From assembly GCA_900546715.1 (NCBI GenBank), contig UREA01000005.1, forward strand, positions 1-64,000: a DNA stretch of 64,000 bases. Direction: 5' to 3'. Of the stretch, positions 1-7,756 are shown in pieces (position 1 is the first letter of the stretch; each line of letters opens with the position of its first letter). A program made the position numbers and the translations under genes. The DNA comes from an uncultured Mycoplasmatota bacterium. Lineage in GTDB: Bacteria > Bacillota_I > Bacilli_A > RF39 > UBA660. The notes under the pieces were generated by a model. It saw nothing but the letters and a program-made list of their open reading frames with translations. It did not search any database and was not told the origin of the DNA.

Positions 1-2415
1 ACCATGCACTCCCGGGCAGGGGCTCAGACGCCGTTCTCTTCGATTAACTATGGGATGGACACCACGCCGGAAGGCCGGATGGTGATGAAAAATATCATGC
101 TGGCTACCGAGGCCGGCCTGGGCAATGGGGAGACCCCCATCTTCCCCATCCAGATTTTCCGTGTTAAAGAGGGAGTAAATTATAATCCAGAAGATGTAAA
201 TTATGATTTATTTAAATTGGCTATACGTTGTTCAGCTAAAAGACTATTTCCTAACTTCTCTTTTGTTGACGCGCCTTTTAATCTTCAATATTATAAAGAA
301 GGACGCCCGGAGACGGAAATTGCCTACATGGGATGTGTTGCAAAGGAATCAGTCGTAACTTATCGTATTAATGAGACAATTTATGTAGAAAGTATAGAAA
401 GAATGTTTTTCCGAGTAAAAGAATTATTAAATAAAACACCTTTTATTAAAGGAAAAACCGAATATTTTGATTTAACCAATGAAGAATTAAATATTGAAAT
501 TTATGATTCTAATGTTTCTGGATTTGTTAAAGTAAAAACGGTATTACGGAACTTAGATGTATATGGGTGGAAAAAAGTAGTTTATAGTAATGGAAGAATC
601 CTTGTAGCTACAAACGATCATCCTTTGCCTATTGATGGTTTAGGACGTACTTATGTACAAGATATTCCGTTAGGCAGTTATGCTCCTATTACTGTTCAAC
701 AACCTACAAATCTAAAGTCTAATTCGTTTTTTAGCAAAGAAGAAGCATGGTTAGCTGGAGTTATTCTTTGTGATGCTGGACTAACAGGTGGAGCGGTTGA
801 TATTTATGTAGGTATGGATGAGTATGATATTGCTCAAAAATGTAATGAATTATTACCTAACTCTACTATTATAGAAAATCATCGTGATGAAAAAGGAAAT
901 TACTTGACAATTCATTGTGGTTCCGTTGCAATGTCTAATAAATATATTTCTTTGTTTGAAGGTGGAATCAAACAAAAACGTCGTATTCCTAATAAAATTT
1001 TTAATTCTTCTTATGAAATTCGACTTGCATTTTTAGCGGGATTAATGGATGCAGATGGATATATTAATAAAAAAACATCCAAAAAAGGTATTGGGTTACG
1101 TGCTCAAATTGGAAGTGTAAATAAAGAGCTCGCTTTACAAGAAATGTGTCTTATTCAAAGTTTAGGGTTTAATGCTAAATTATATGAAACTCATTATGAT
1201 AGTGAAAACAAAGATAAAACTGCATATAGAGTAGAGTTTGGAGCTTCTAAAGATTTATTAATAGCAATGACTTGTGAAAAAAAGAAAAAGGGGCTTATAT
1301 GGTCCAATATTTACCCAATGTCTCCTTTAATGTCTACACTTTCTCAAATTTCTGATATTAAAGATGCTGATTATATGAATGGAGAAATGAGTTACGATGT
1401 AGAGACAGAAAGCGATAGATTTGATGTTAATGGAATTAATAGTCATAATTGTCGCACAAGAGTAATTGGTAATGTAGTAGACCCTGAAAGAGAAATTTGT
1501 AACGGACGTGGTAACTTATCCTTTACTTCAATCAATCTTCCCCGTTTAGCAATAGAATCTAAAGGAGATATTGATTTATTTTTTAAGAAATTAGATAATA
1601 TGGTCAATTTATGTATAGATCAATTATTAGAGCGATTTGAGCAACAGTGCAAAAAGAAAGTAAAAAACGCTCCATTTTTAATGGGTCAAGGCGTTTGGAT
1701 AGATTCAGATAATTTAGATTGGGAAGATGAAGTCAGAGAAGTATTAAAGCATGGCACCCTATCAATGGGATTCATTGGATTAGCTGAAACTTTAAAATCT
1801 TTAATTGGAAAACATCATGGGGAAAGTGAAGAAGCACAAAAATTAGGGCTTAAAATTGTAGGTCATTTAAGGGAACGAATGGATGAAGAAAGTCAAAAGC
1901 GTAAATTGAATTTTACTTTATTAGCAACTCCTGCGGAAGGTTTATCAGGACGTTTTGTTAATATAGATAAAAAAAGATATGGAATTATTGAGGGGATTAC
2001 CGACCGGGATTACTACACCAATTCGTTCCATGTGCCGGTGTATTATCCCATCTCCGCGTATGACAAGATTGCCATTGAAGCACCTTATCACGCCCTGACC
2101 AACGCCGGTCATATCAGCTATATTGAGATGGATGGAGACCCCACGGAGAACTTGGACGCCTTTGAACGGGTCATCCGTTGCATGAAAGAGAAGGGCATTG
2201 GCTACGGTTCGGTCAACCATCCGGTGGACCGGGACCCGGTGTGTGGATTCTCTGGGATCATCGGAGACCAGTGCCCCGGCTGCGGACGCCATGAAAATGA
2301 TGGTGTGCCTTTTGATAGAATCCGTAGAATCACAGGATATTTAGTAGGAACTTTAGATAGATTTAATAATGCTAAACGAGCAGAAGAACATGATAGAGTA
2401 AAACATAATGCTTAA
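1..2415 (+). CDS. nrdD: Anaerobic ribonucleoside-triphosphate reductase (NrdD), 5'-partial, interrupted by an intein
   Basis: Class III reductase making dNTPs from NTPs under anaerobic conditions. The frame is open at base 1, so the N-terminal part lies outside the window. Visible family signatures are HSRAGAQTPFSSINYG at the start, a zinc-binding region (DPVCGFSG then CPGCGR) and the C-terminal glycyl-radical motif RRITGYLVG. The coding frame is interrupted by an intein (334-1449); without it the extein joins as AYMG-CRTRV. The catalytic domain downstream of the intein is intact. No NrdG activase is seen in the window. Base composition is mosaic: bases 1-165 and about 2005-2300 are clearly GC-rich, whereas the rest is AT-rich phage-like DNA. 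The gene ends at a strong terminator. Confidence 0.93.
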   Translation, partial: TMHSRAGAQTPFSSINYGMDTTPEGRMVMKNIMLATEAGLGNGETPIFPIQIFRVKEGVNYNPEDVNYDLFKLAIRCSAKRLFPNFSFVDAPFNLQYYKEGRPETEIAYMGCVAKESVVTYRINETIYVESIERMFFRVKELLNKTPFIKGKTEYFDLTNEELNIEIYDSNVSGFVKVKTVLRNLDVYGWKKVVYSNGRILVATNDHPLPIDGLGRTYVQDIPLGSYAPITVQQPTNLKSNSFFSKEEAWLAGVILCDAGLTGGAVDIYVGMDEYDIAQKCNELLPNSTIIENHRDEKGNYLTIHCGSVAMSNKYISLFEGGIKQKRRIPNKIFNSSYEIRLAFLAGLMDADGYINKKTSKKGIGLRAQIGSVNKELALQEMCLIQSLGFNAKLYETHYDSENKDKTAYRVEFGASKDLLIAMTCEKKKKGLIWSNIYPMSPLMSTLSQISDIKDADYMNGEMSYDVETESDRFDVNGINSHNCRTRVIGNVVDPEREICNGRGNLSFTSINLPRLAIESKGDIDLFFKKLDNMVNLCIDQLLERFEQQCKKKVKNAPFLMGQGVWIDSDNLDWEDEVREVLKHGTLSMGFIGLAETLKSLIGKHHGESEEAQKLGLKIVGHLRERMDEESQKRKLNFTLLATPAEGLSGRFVNIDKKRYGIIEGITDRDYYTNSFHVPVYYPISAYDKIAIEAPYHALTNAGHISYIEMDGDPTENLDAFERVIRCMKEKGIGYGSVNHPVDRDPVCGFSGIIGDQCPGCGRHENDGVPFDRIRRITGYLVGTLDRFNNAKRAEEHDRVKHNA
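334..1449 (+). other. LAGLIDADG intein in NrdD (372 aa)
   Basis: In-frame protein-splicing element. It begins with Cys1 (CVAKESVVTYRI, block A), carries a TxxH-type block B (ATNDHPLP), two LAGLIDADG-type helices (WLAGVILCDAG and LAGLMDADGYI) of a homing endonuclease, block F (YDVETESDRFDVNGI) and ends SHN followed by Cys+1 of the extein. All residues needed for splicing (Cys1, block B His, terminal HN, Cys+1) are present, so it is probably active. The intein is uniformly AT-rich, unlike the GC-rich patches of the host gene. Confidence 0.93.
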
Positions 2416-2479
2416 AGAATACTTTTTTGTTTTATTATACAAATAAAAAGAGAATATTAAATTTATTTTTATAACAAAA

Positions 2480-2543
2480 ATAATTATTAAAAAATCAAGA
2501 GATGTGATGGATTTATCACATCTCTTGATTTTTTAATAATTAT
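2480..2543 (+). terminator. Strong bidirectional terminator after nrdD
   Basis: A perfect 28-bp inverted repeat (arms 2480-2507 and 2516-2543, 8-nt loop) with A-rich left flank and T-rich right part. It can stop nrdD transcription and also leftward transcription from the minus-strand elements at 2565-2878. Confidence 0.9.
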
Positions 2544-2564
2544 TTATATAAAATTACATTTTTT

Positions 2565-2690
2565 TTACTCAATATTGAAAAACTTATCAATATTCTTAAT
2601 TTCTTCATACTCGGTATCTTGCCCCAAACTCTTCATCAATTCAATGTACTTATTAAAATAGTCCTTTGAAGCAGGGTCGCTATCACACAT
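2565..2690 (-). pseudogene. Remnant ORF (41 aa) behind the CptI-like RNA
   Basis: The minus-strand frame reads MCDSDPASKDYFNKYIELMK and ends DKFFNIE then TAA. The frame stays open upstream through the terminator hairpin of the RNA at 2711-2843, and there is no ribosome binding site before the Met at 2690. It therefore looks like the 3' end of a longer gene whose 5' part was lost. I do not recognise the family. Its position matches that of the intact toxin gene behind the related RNA at 5603-5740 (about 21 nt after the terminator in both cases), so it could be what remains of a toxin or of an unrelated gene joined by deletion. Confidence 0.4.
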
Positions 2691-2710
2691 CAAACAATAT
2701 AAATGAAGAA

Positions 2711-2843
2711 AAAATACCCCCGCCATTTTCGGCGGGGGCAAAACTTACAACCCAACCACTTATATACCGCATATTGGTCAGCGGTAAAACTTACTCGTGA
2801 TACCATACCTTAGAGTATGGGCGTGCGGCATTACGCTTTCTGT
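2711..2843 (-). ncRNA. CptI-like small RNA with terminator (orphan type III antitoxin candidate)
   Basis: About 130 nt bounded by a consensus promoter and a GC-rich terminator (8-bp stem, arms 2717-2724 and 2731-2738, then a T run on the minus strand). It contains a CCAUAC/GUAUGG hairpin, then the sequence GUAAGUUUUACCGC, a UACCGC/GCGGUA hairpin, UAUAAGUGG and a second GUAAGUUUUG directly before the terminator. The same order (GUAA-U-UUU, CCGC...GCGG hairpin, UAUAA, GUAA-UUUUG, terminator) is found in the RNA at 5603-5740 upstream of the CptN-like toxin, on the opposite strand. The GUAA-motif spacing of roughly 45 nt is like the repeat length known for CptI antitoxins. No intact toxin follows. 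Confidence 0.6.
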
Positions 2844-2849
2844 GCTATT

Positions 2850-2878
2850 ATAATAGCATATTCTAAGAGGAAAGTCAA
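2850..2878 (-). promoter_or_regulatory. Sigma-70-type promoter for the small RNA at 2711-2843
   Basis: On the minus strand a TTGACT -35 box (2878-2873), a 17-bp spacer and a TATTAT -10 box (2855-2850). Transcription is expected to start near 2843. Confidence 0.75.
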
Positions 2879-2912
2879 CATAAATTTTTTTAATCTTCAA
2901 TTCGTAAAGTAG

Positions 2913-2950
2913 AAAATATCGTATCTCTTTTAACAGAGATACGATATTTT
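2913..2950 (-). terminator. Terminator of the XRE regulator
   Basis: A perfect 16-bp inverted repeat (2913-2928 and 2935-2950, 6-nt loop) ending in a T run on the minus strand, overlapping the regulator's stop codon by one base. Confidence 0.85.
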
Positions 2951-3414
2951 TATTTAATCTTTTTAGTTTTTAGATGGTATGAGCGGTGACTGTTTTTAAG
3001 TGTAATTTTAGCTTTCCCCACACTCTTAATTCCTAATGTTTCTTTTTTGTTTCCTGTTTCTATATAATCATTTATTTGTGCCTTTATTTCATCTGGAAAA
3101 GTATCAAACAATGAAGATTTGATATTGGCCCTTCTATAATCCTCAATCAAAGTTTTCAAAAATAAAATTTGCTCATTTGTTAATCCAGAAACATTTAGAT
3201 TGATCTCATTTTTATCTCCATGCCCTAACAAAATATCTGTACTAACTTTAAAAATACGAGCAATTTTAAGCAATATATCATAAGAGGGAAGCCTACTTCC
3301 ATTTTCATAAGAAGATATAGATGATTTTGTTACGCCTAATCTTTCTGCTAAATCAGATTGAGTCATTTTTTGTTCTGTTCTAAGTTCTTTAATCTTATTT
3401 CCTATATCGACCAT
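2950..3414 (-). CDS. XRE-family helix-turn-helix transcriptional regulator
   Basis: A 154-aa cytoplasmic DNA-binding protein. Residues 6-60 form a Cro/CI-type HTH (IKELRTEQKMTQSDLAERLG, then SSISSYENGSRLPS). The C-terminal half has no domain I recognise. The ribosome binding site is a G-rich AAAGGGGUGAG upstream of the ATG. It is divergent from the transposase gene, with both promoters in the 3415-3537 interval, so it may control that interval. It could be a phage or island repressor; the target is unknown. Confidence 0.8.
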   Translation of the reverse strand: MVDIGNKIKELRTEQKMTQSDLAERLGVTKSSISSYENGSRLPSYDILLKIARIFKVSTDILLGHGDKNEINLNVSGLTNEQILFLKTLIEDYRRANIKSSLFDTFPDEIKAQINDYIETGNKKETLGIKSVGKAKITLKNSHRSYHLKTKKIK

Positions 3415-3487
3415 ATCTTCTCACCCCTTTTTTTACAACTATATATAAAAATGGTTCTCGTTTGGTGAATAAAAATAGCTCGAATGG

Positions 3488-3516
3488 TGGACAATCGTGT
3501 GTAATTATGGTACACT
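3488..3516 (+). promoter_or_regulatory. Promoter of the transposase gene
   Basis: TGGACA (3488-3493), a 17-bp spacer and TACACT (3511-3516), 22 bases before the transposase start at 3538. Confidence 0.55.
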
Positions 3517-3537
3517 ATTTGTGAACAAAGAAAGGGG

Positions 3538-4954
3538 GTGTATATAATGCTAAAAATCTGCAAAGAAAACAAACAGTCCATTCTTGAAAAAGTCAAAAAT
3601 GGACATCTTGATACAGCTTCTCTTTGTTCAAAAAATTTAATTGATGAAATTATTCTCGCTATGTACACCAATGATATTCTGTCTTATATTTGTAAAAGTA
3701 TTCCAGATAAAAGGGCTCATAATAAGACAATCCCTTATGATATTATTTGGGCTATTTCTATTGCTGCAAAAATGAAAATAAAAACCAGTTTAACAGATAT
3801 TCCCTATGCAATTAACGATCATAGGACGCTTGCAAAATTAGGATATACTCTCATTGATAATGAAAAAGGTTTAAACAAAGGGCTAATGCAAGAAGGAAGC
3901 CTCCGTTTTTTGTTTGGGAAATATGATCCAGATACATTATTTGAGGGATATAATTTAACTGTTCAAAAATATATTATCCCCAAATTTGAAATGGAACCTA
4001 ATATTCATATTCTTGACTGTACAGATTTAGAAGTAAATTTTTTTTAATACAAATTATGAAAACGCTGGTATAGCATGTAGCAAGAGGACGCCTTATGGGA
4101 TCAAAGAAAATGCCAGAGGATATAAACTCTCTACTCTTAGAGGAATAGTCAATGATGGTGGGCTGATAGAAGAAATTCGATTTGGACCATTAAATATACA
4201 TGATTTAGCATTAAGTGAAGAAATGTTACAAACAACTTCAATACTCAAACCAGGAGATATTTTGATAAATGATAGAGGTTTTTTGTCTCGAAGAATAATC
4301 AATTACCTTAAAACTAAAAGAAAAGTAGACACTTATATTCCACTAAAGCAAAATATGGAAATCTATAAAATTGCCATTCAAATAGCGAAAGAACAAAACG
4401 AATGGATAAAACATCCTGTTAATCGTTATAGAGATCAAAAAGTATGTTTAGTTAAAAACCTTGGCTTATACTGGACTGAGAATAGTAAGCCCTCTGATAA
4501 CGATGTAGAAATTAATGCTTGTGTTGTATGGGATAGATCAGAAAATAAATATTTTGTTTTTGCGACTACTGACACGTCACAGCCAGCAATAAATATTTTG
4601 AAAATATATTGTCTTCGGCCTGAAATTGAAGAAGATTATAGACAGCTAAAAGAATTCTGGAAAATAGAAGATTTCAAAAGTACAAAGCTAAATATTATTG
4701 CATTTCATATTGTTTCTGTTTTGTTTGGATATTTGTTCTTCCAATTATTTACTATGCTTCCTGATGGAGAACAATATTCAGGTAAATCATTGCCCATTAT
4801 TCTAAAAAACTTTGATGTTAAAATACAAGGATTTGTTATTCTTTATGTTGAATCAGAATGTGGGGTGATTACTATATTTGAATTAATAGAATTGTATGCA
4901 AATAGCAATAAGGAGGTAAAAGAAAAACTTAAACCGATCCTTGAGAGATTATGA
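3538..4954 (+). pseudogene. IS4-type DDE transposase, frame change at a T8 run
   Basis: Two ORFs (3538-4047 and the part ending at 4954) together encode one DDE transposase. The first ends VNFF-stop exactly at a run of eight T (4038-4045). Moving one base forward there continues with NTNYENAGIACS through to the second ORF, with no other defect. The catalytic residues are visible: D in HILDCTDLE, D in DILINDRGFLS, and E in RPEIEEDYRQLK. Either the extra T is an inactivating insertion, or the run is used for transcriptional slippage, as in some insertion sequences. Terminal inverted repeats were not found by eye. The ribosome binding site GGGGGUG lies before the ATG at 3547 or 3538. Confidence 0.75.
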
Positions 4955-4975
4955 GAAATAAAGGAGAATCAAAAT

Positions 4976-5476
4976 ATGTTCATTAAAGATATTGGTGTAA
5001 AAATCCAAATAATGGGACAAATAATAGGCTTCTTAGGAATTTTTGTTTCACTTATAATGATTTTTACAGGATGTGCAAATTATTTTAATTATACTTATCC
5101 AGATATAGAAGATATGAGTACAGCGATATTAGGATTTGTATTTATGTTATCTTCTATTTGTACGTTATATCTCACACAAGGATTCGGACAATTAATTATC
5201 AATTCCGAAAAAATTGCATCTTTTATTTCAAAAGAAGATCAAGAAAATTTGCTCAATAAAACTGTTGAATCAAATGTATCAAAACAAAAAATTGTTCCTG
5301 AGCCTGTTCTACAACAAAAGAAAGAATATCAAGCACCTAAAAATGAATTTTCATATTCTCAAACTAAAAATGTAAAAAATGACAATAATAGTAATAAAGG
5401 AAAAATAATAATATCAATTATATTTGGGATTATTATTGGAATAGTATTGACATTTGTCTGGGCGCTTAATTATTAA
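4976..5476 (+). CDS. Membrane protein of unknown function, three predicted TM segments
   Basis: A 166-aa protein. Two hydrophobic segments lie near the N-terminus (about residues 14-35 and 47-70), followed by a charged, Lys/Gln-rich middle (about 75-135), and one hydrophobic segment at the C-terminus (IIISIIFGIIIGIVLTFVWA). It starts after a GGAG ribosome binding site and only 21 bases after the transposase, so it may be carried along with that element. No family recognised. Confidence 0.65.
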   Translation: MFIKDIGVKIQIMGQIIGFLGIFVSLIMIFTGCANYFNYTYPDIEDMSTAILGFVFMLSSICTLYLTQGFGQLIINSEKIASFISKEDQENLLNKTVESNVSKQKIVPEPVLQQKKEYQAPKNEFSYSQTKNVKNDNNSNKGKIIISIIFGIIIGIVLTFVWALNY

Positions 5477-5567
5477 AATAAAAGAAAATCATAAATCAAT
5501 AAACAATAGAACTGTAATTTTTCAAAAATCAAGCAGGTATGAATAATTGTATGTGACTATTTTCCTG

Positions 5568-5596
5568 TTGACAAAATAGAGGATGGGGTATATAAT
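5568..5596 (+). promoter_or_regulatory. Consensus promoter of the type III toxin-antitoxin locus
   Basis: TTGACA (5568-5573), a 17-bp spacer and TATAAT (5591-5596), a perfect consensus. It drives the RNA at 5603-5740 and, by read-through of the attenuating terminator, the toxin. Confidence 0.85.
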
Positions 5597-5602
5597 AAAA
5601 AT

Positions 5603-5740
5603 GAAAGTAGAGACGCTTTCAAGAAAGACTCTGCTTAACAAAATTTGTTTTGTAAATGTTTGCCGCTTACTGATGGTGCGGGGTATAAATTATTCGGTGC
5701 GTAAATTTTGTCCCCCACTCATTTCGGGTGGGGGACTTTT
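5603..5740 (+). ncRNA. CptI-like type III antitoxin RNA with attenuator terminator
   Basis: About 138 nt from a consensus promoter to a 9-bp GC-rich terminator (arms 5710-5718 and 5728-5736, then TTTT). It contains GUAAAUGUUUGCCGC, a CCGC/GCGG hairpin, UAUAAAUUAUUCGG and a second GUAAAUUUUG, about 49 nt apart, before the terminator. Type III systems have exactly this order: promoter, repeat RNA, terminator, toxin. The toxin normally cuts the precursor into repeats that then bind and inhibit it. A 62-aa ORF can be read through this RNA but has no ribosome binding site. Confidence 0.7.
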
Positions 5741-5760
5741 ACAAAAAGAGGATGTAAAGA

Positions 5761-6267
5761 ATGAGCGTTAGTGTTGGGAAGTCGTATCATATTAAGGATT
5801 CTTTCTTTTCCTTAGTGAATGATAGTAAATTGATGGTCAACAAAGAAGGAAATAATTACAGGCCTCATTTCTTTTTCTTTGAGGACACCAAAACAAAAGG
5901 CATTTATTGGGCTGTACCCCAAAGCACGAAAATTGCAAAATATCAAGCAATTATTCAACAAAAGATTGCAAAATACGACAAATGTAATACCATTGTTATA
6001 GGAAATTTCGGTGGACAGGACAACGCTTTTTTGATTCAAAATATGTTCCCAATAATAGAGAAGTATGTTGACCATGAACATACAATCAACGGTTTGGGTG
6101 TAAACATACATAGCACTTTATCAGCGTCTATCATTTCCAATGCCAAAGAAGTTCTTTCATTACATGACCGTGGATACAAACTTGTATTTCCTAATATAAA
6201 CAATATTTATGCTCTGATGAAGAATGAGCTATATCCGGACGAAACAAGCGATGCAGCTAAGAACTGA
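5761..6267 (+). CDS. CptN-like endoribonuclease toxin of a type III toxin-antitoxin system
   Basis: A 168-aa protein resembling the CptN branch of the ToxN family. Family-like features are the N-terminal KSYHIKDSFF, the RPHFFFFEDTKTKGIYWAVP strand, S-T-K-I-AKY, the CNTIVIGNFGG segment and AFLIQNMFPIIEKY. I recall these from annotated CptIN toxins, so the assignment rests on family memory plus context. It starts 21 bases after the terminator of the upstream RNA, with an AGAGG ribosome binding site. In such systems the free toxin cleaves cellular RNA and the RNA repeats silence it; many act as abortive-infection defences. It could serve for phage exclusion or plasmid-like maintenance here. Confidence 0.78.
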   Translation: MSVSVGKSYHIKDSFFSLVNDSKLMVNKEGNNYRPHFFFFEDTKTKGIYWAVPQSTKIAKYQAIIQQKIAKYDKCNTIVIGNFGGQDNAFLIQNMFPIIEKYVDHEHTINGLGVNIHSTLSASIISNAKEVLSLHDRGYKLVFPNINNIYALMKNELYPDETSDAAKN

Positions 6268-6320
6268 TCGAATATCAGTTCTTTTACTGGGGACCTGGCA
6301 TTAAACCAGGTCCTCTTTTT
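6261..6320 (+). terminator. Double terminator after the toxin
   Basis: Two successive hairpins: GAACTGAT/ATCAGTTC (6261-6281) followed by TTTT, and GGACCTGG/CCAGGTCC (6291-6313) followed by TCTTTTT. The first overlaps the toxin stop codon. Confidence 0.85.
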
Positions 6321-6383
6321 CTATTTGAACACAAAAAAATCTATTTTACGAATTGAAGTTTTTAATTCATAAAGCAAAAAATA

Positions 6384-6412
6384 TTGACAAATTATAAAAA
6401 ATATAATATAAT
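6384..6412 (+). promoter_or_regulatory. Consensus promoter of the structured RNA
   Basis: TTGACA (6384-6389), exactly 17 bp, then TATAAT (6407-6412). Expected start near 6419. Confidence 0.85.
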
Positions 6413-6418
6413 ATTAAA

Positions 6419-6638
6419 AACCCAACAGAGAGTGGCGCTGGATGCTGGATGGCGCTATATAAATTAGAGCTTTATATTCAAGCCTAAGCATGCGAAAACT
6501 GCTTGTCGTTACTATTCAATGACGACTGGAACGATAACTTCTGCATGAGACGAGTGACGGTTCTGACTCGTCGGTAAAATAAAAACTGACCGAACGAAGT
6601 TATCCAACAGGGAGGGAAATTCCTTCCCTGTTTTTTTC
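6419..6638 (+). ncRNA. Highly structured ~220-nt RNA, family not assigned
   Basis: A free-standing transcription unit with a perfect promoter and a terminator (stem 6606-6616 / 6622-6632, then T7). No ORF is visible. Several helices can be drawn: UGGCGCU/GGCGCUA; AUAUAAA/UUUAUAU; GUCGUUA/AAUGACGAC; a long-range GAUAACUUC/GAAGUUAUC that encloses GACGAGU/ACUCGUC and UCGGU/ACCGA; and CCAACAG repeated near both ends. The length and the many helices would suit one of the large Firmicute/phage RNA classes (for example the raiA motif), but I could not match it to one. Confidence 0.7.
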
Positions 6639-6664
6639 TTTTTAGAAAAATACTGCTTTCAATA

Positions 6665-6693
6665 TTGACTTTCTAATAAAAATAAGATATACT
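6665..6693 (+). promoter_or_regulatory. Promoter of the desulfurase-primase operon
   Basis: TTGACT (6665-6670), a 17-bp spacer and TATACT (6688-6693), followed by an AGGAGG ribosome binding site at 6729 before the ATG at 6746. Confidence 0.75.
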
Positions 6694-6745
6694 AATTAAA
6701 AAATAGCAAACAAAATAAAACGCAATGCAGGAGGTATATTAAAAA

Positions 6746-7738
6746 ATGATTTATCTTGATAGTGCTGCTACATCTCGTTATTATGTCTCCGTGAAAGATT
6801 TTTTCAAAAATCCTCATGCTAATCATGCTTTAGGAATTAAAGCTCAAAAAGAAATGGACAGATGTAGAGAAATTATTAAAAAATATATTCATGTAAATGA
6901 AGGTATTGTAATTTTTGGATATAGCTCAACGGATTTAGCTAATAGATTGTTTAATCATCCTAAAGTTATTGGAAACGGAGTATTTATTTTTGGTGATGAA
7001 CATGAATCTTTTTATCAATATGATAATCCAATATGTACTTCCTATGTATTTCAAACACAAACATTAGTAAATAATATTACCGGTATCAAAAAACCTTTAG
7101 TTCGTAAAATGGAAAATACTTTTGTCATTGCGGATTATACGGCTGCTATTCATCATATGGTATTACCTGATAATGCAGAAGAATGTTATGATGCAATTAT
7201 TGCAAGTGGACATAAATTCAATGGACCTCAAGGAACCGGGTTTATGTGGATTAGTGACCGTTTACAAAAATATTTAGGTGGTAATATTTGTGGTAATAAT
7301 GAATATGGTTTTGTGCCAGGAACTCCTAATGTTAATGGGATTTTTGCTATGACAGAAGCATTGACAAAAGATGATTATACTTATATTTACAGCGAAGATT
7401 TATTAAAATCATTAAAAACAGTTTTTAATAGAAAAAATATAGAATATAAAATTATAGGAGAAAATACAAATAAAATTGCTGCTATCAATGCAATTTATCT
7501 TCCTGGGATAAACGCAGATGCTTTAACCAATTATTTATCTACCAAAGCAATTTATATTAGTCCTGGACATTCTGCTTGTGCTGAAGAATCTGATTATAGA
7601 GTATTGAATTTTTATGGCTTAACAGATGAAGAAGCAGCTTGTACTATTAGAATTTCTTTTGATTCTCAAAATAACTATGGAGAAATTAATGAATTAGCGA
7701 AAGAAATTAGTTATTTTACAGATAAATTTGTAAAATAA
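6746..7738 (+). CDS. Cysteine desulfurase-like PLP enzyme (class V aminotransferase fold)
   Basis: A 330-aa NifS/IscS-type protein. It has the N-terminal IYLDSAATS, a PLP-binding Asp (FVIAD, residue 130), the Schiff-base Lys157 in ASGHKFNGPQGTG and a candidate catalytic Cys278 in SPGHSACAEES. It is shorter than bacterial IscS (about 400 aa). In the family the enzyme takes sulfur from cysteine as a persulfide for Fe-S clusters, thio-tRNA or DNA phosphorothioation. No partner gene for any of these is visible here. It is the first gene of an operon with the primase (18-nt gap). Loading or repair of sulfur-dependent enzymes is a guess only. Confidence 0.8.
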   Translation: MIYLDSAATSRYYVSVKDFFKNPHANHALGIKAQKEMDRCREIIKKYIHVNEGIVIFGYSSTDLANRLFNHPKVIGNGVFIFGDEHESFYQYDNPICTSYVFQTQTLVNNITGIKKPLVRKMENTFVIADYTAAIHHMVLPDNAEECYDAIIASGHKFNGPQGTGFMWISDRLQKYLGGNICGNNEYGFVPGTPNVNGIFAMTEALTKDDYTYIYSEDLLKSLKTVFNRKNIEYKIIGENTNKIAAINAIYLPGINADALTNYLSTKAIYISPGHSACAEESDYRVLNFYGLTDEEAACTIRISFDSQNNYGEINELAKEISYFTDKFVK

Positions 7739-7756
7739 TAATAAGGAGTATTTAAT

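Noticed and set aside
1945..2292. Minus-strand 115-aa ORF inside nrdD
   Set aside because: It is an antisense frame over the GC-rich, well-conserved NrdD C-terminus.
3538..4954. Left and right inverted repeats of the insertion sequence
   Set aside because: No convincing matching ends found by eye at the flanks, so element borders are not given.
5583..5771. 62-aa ORF over the antitoxin RNA
   Set aside because: It starts inside the promoter -10 region, has no ribosome binding site, and lies on the structured RNA and its terminator.
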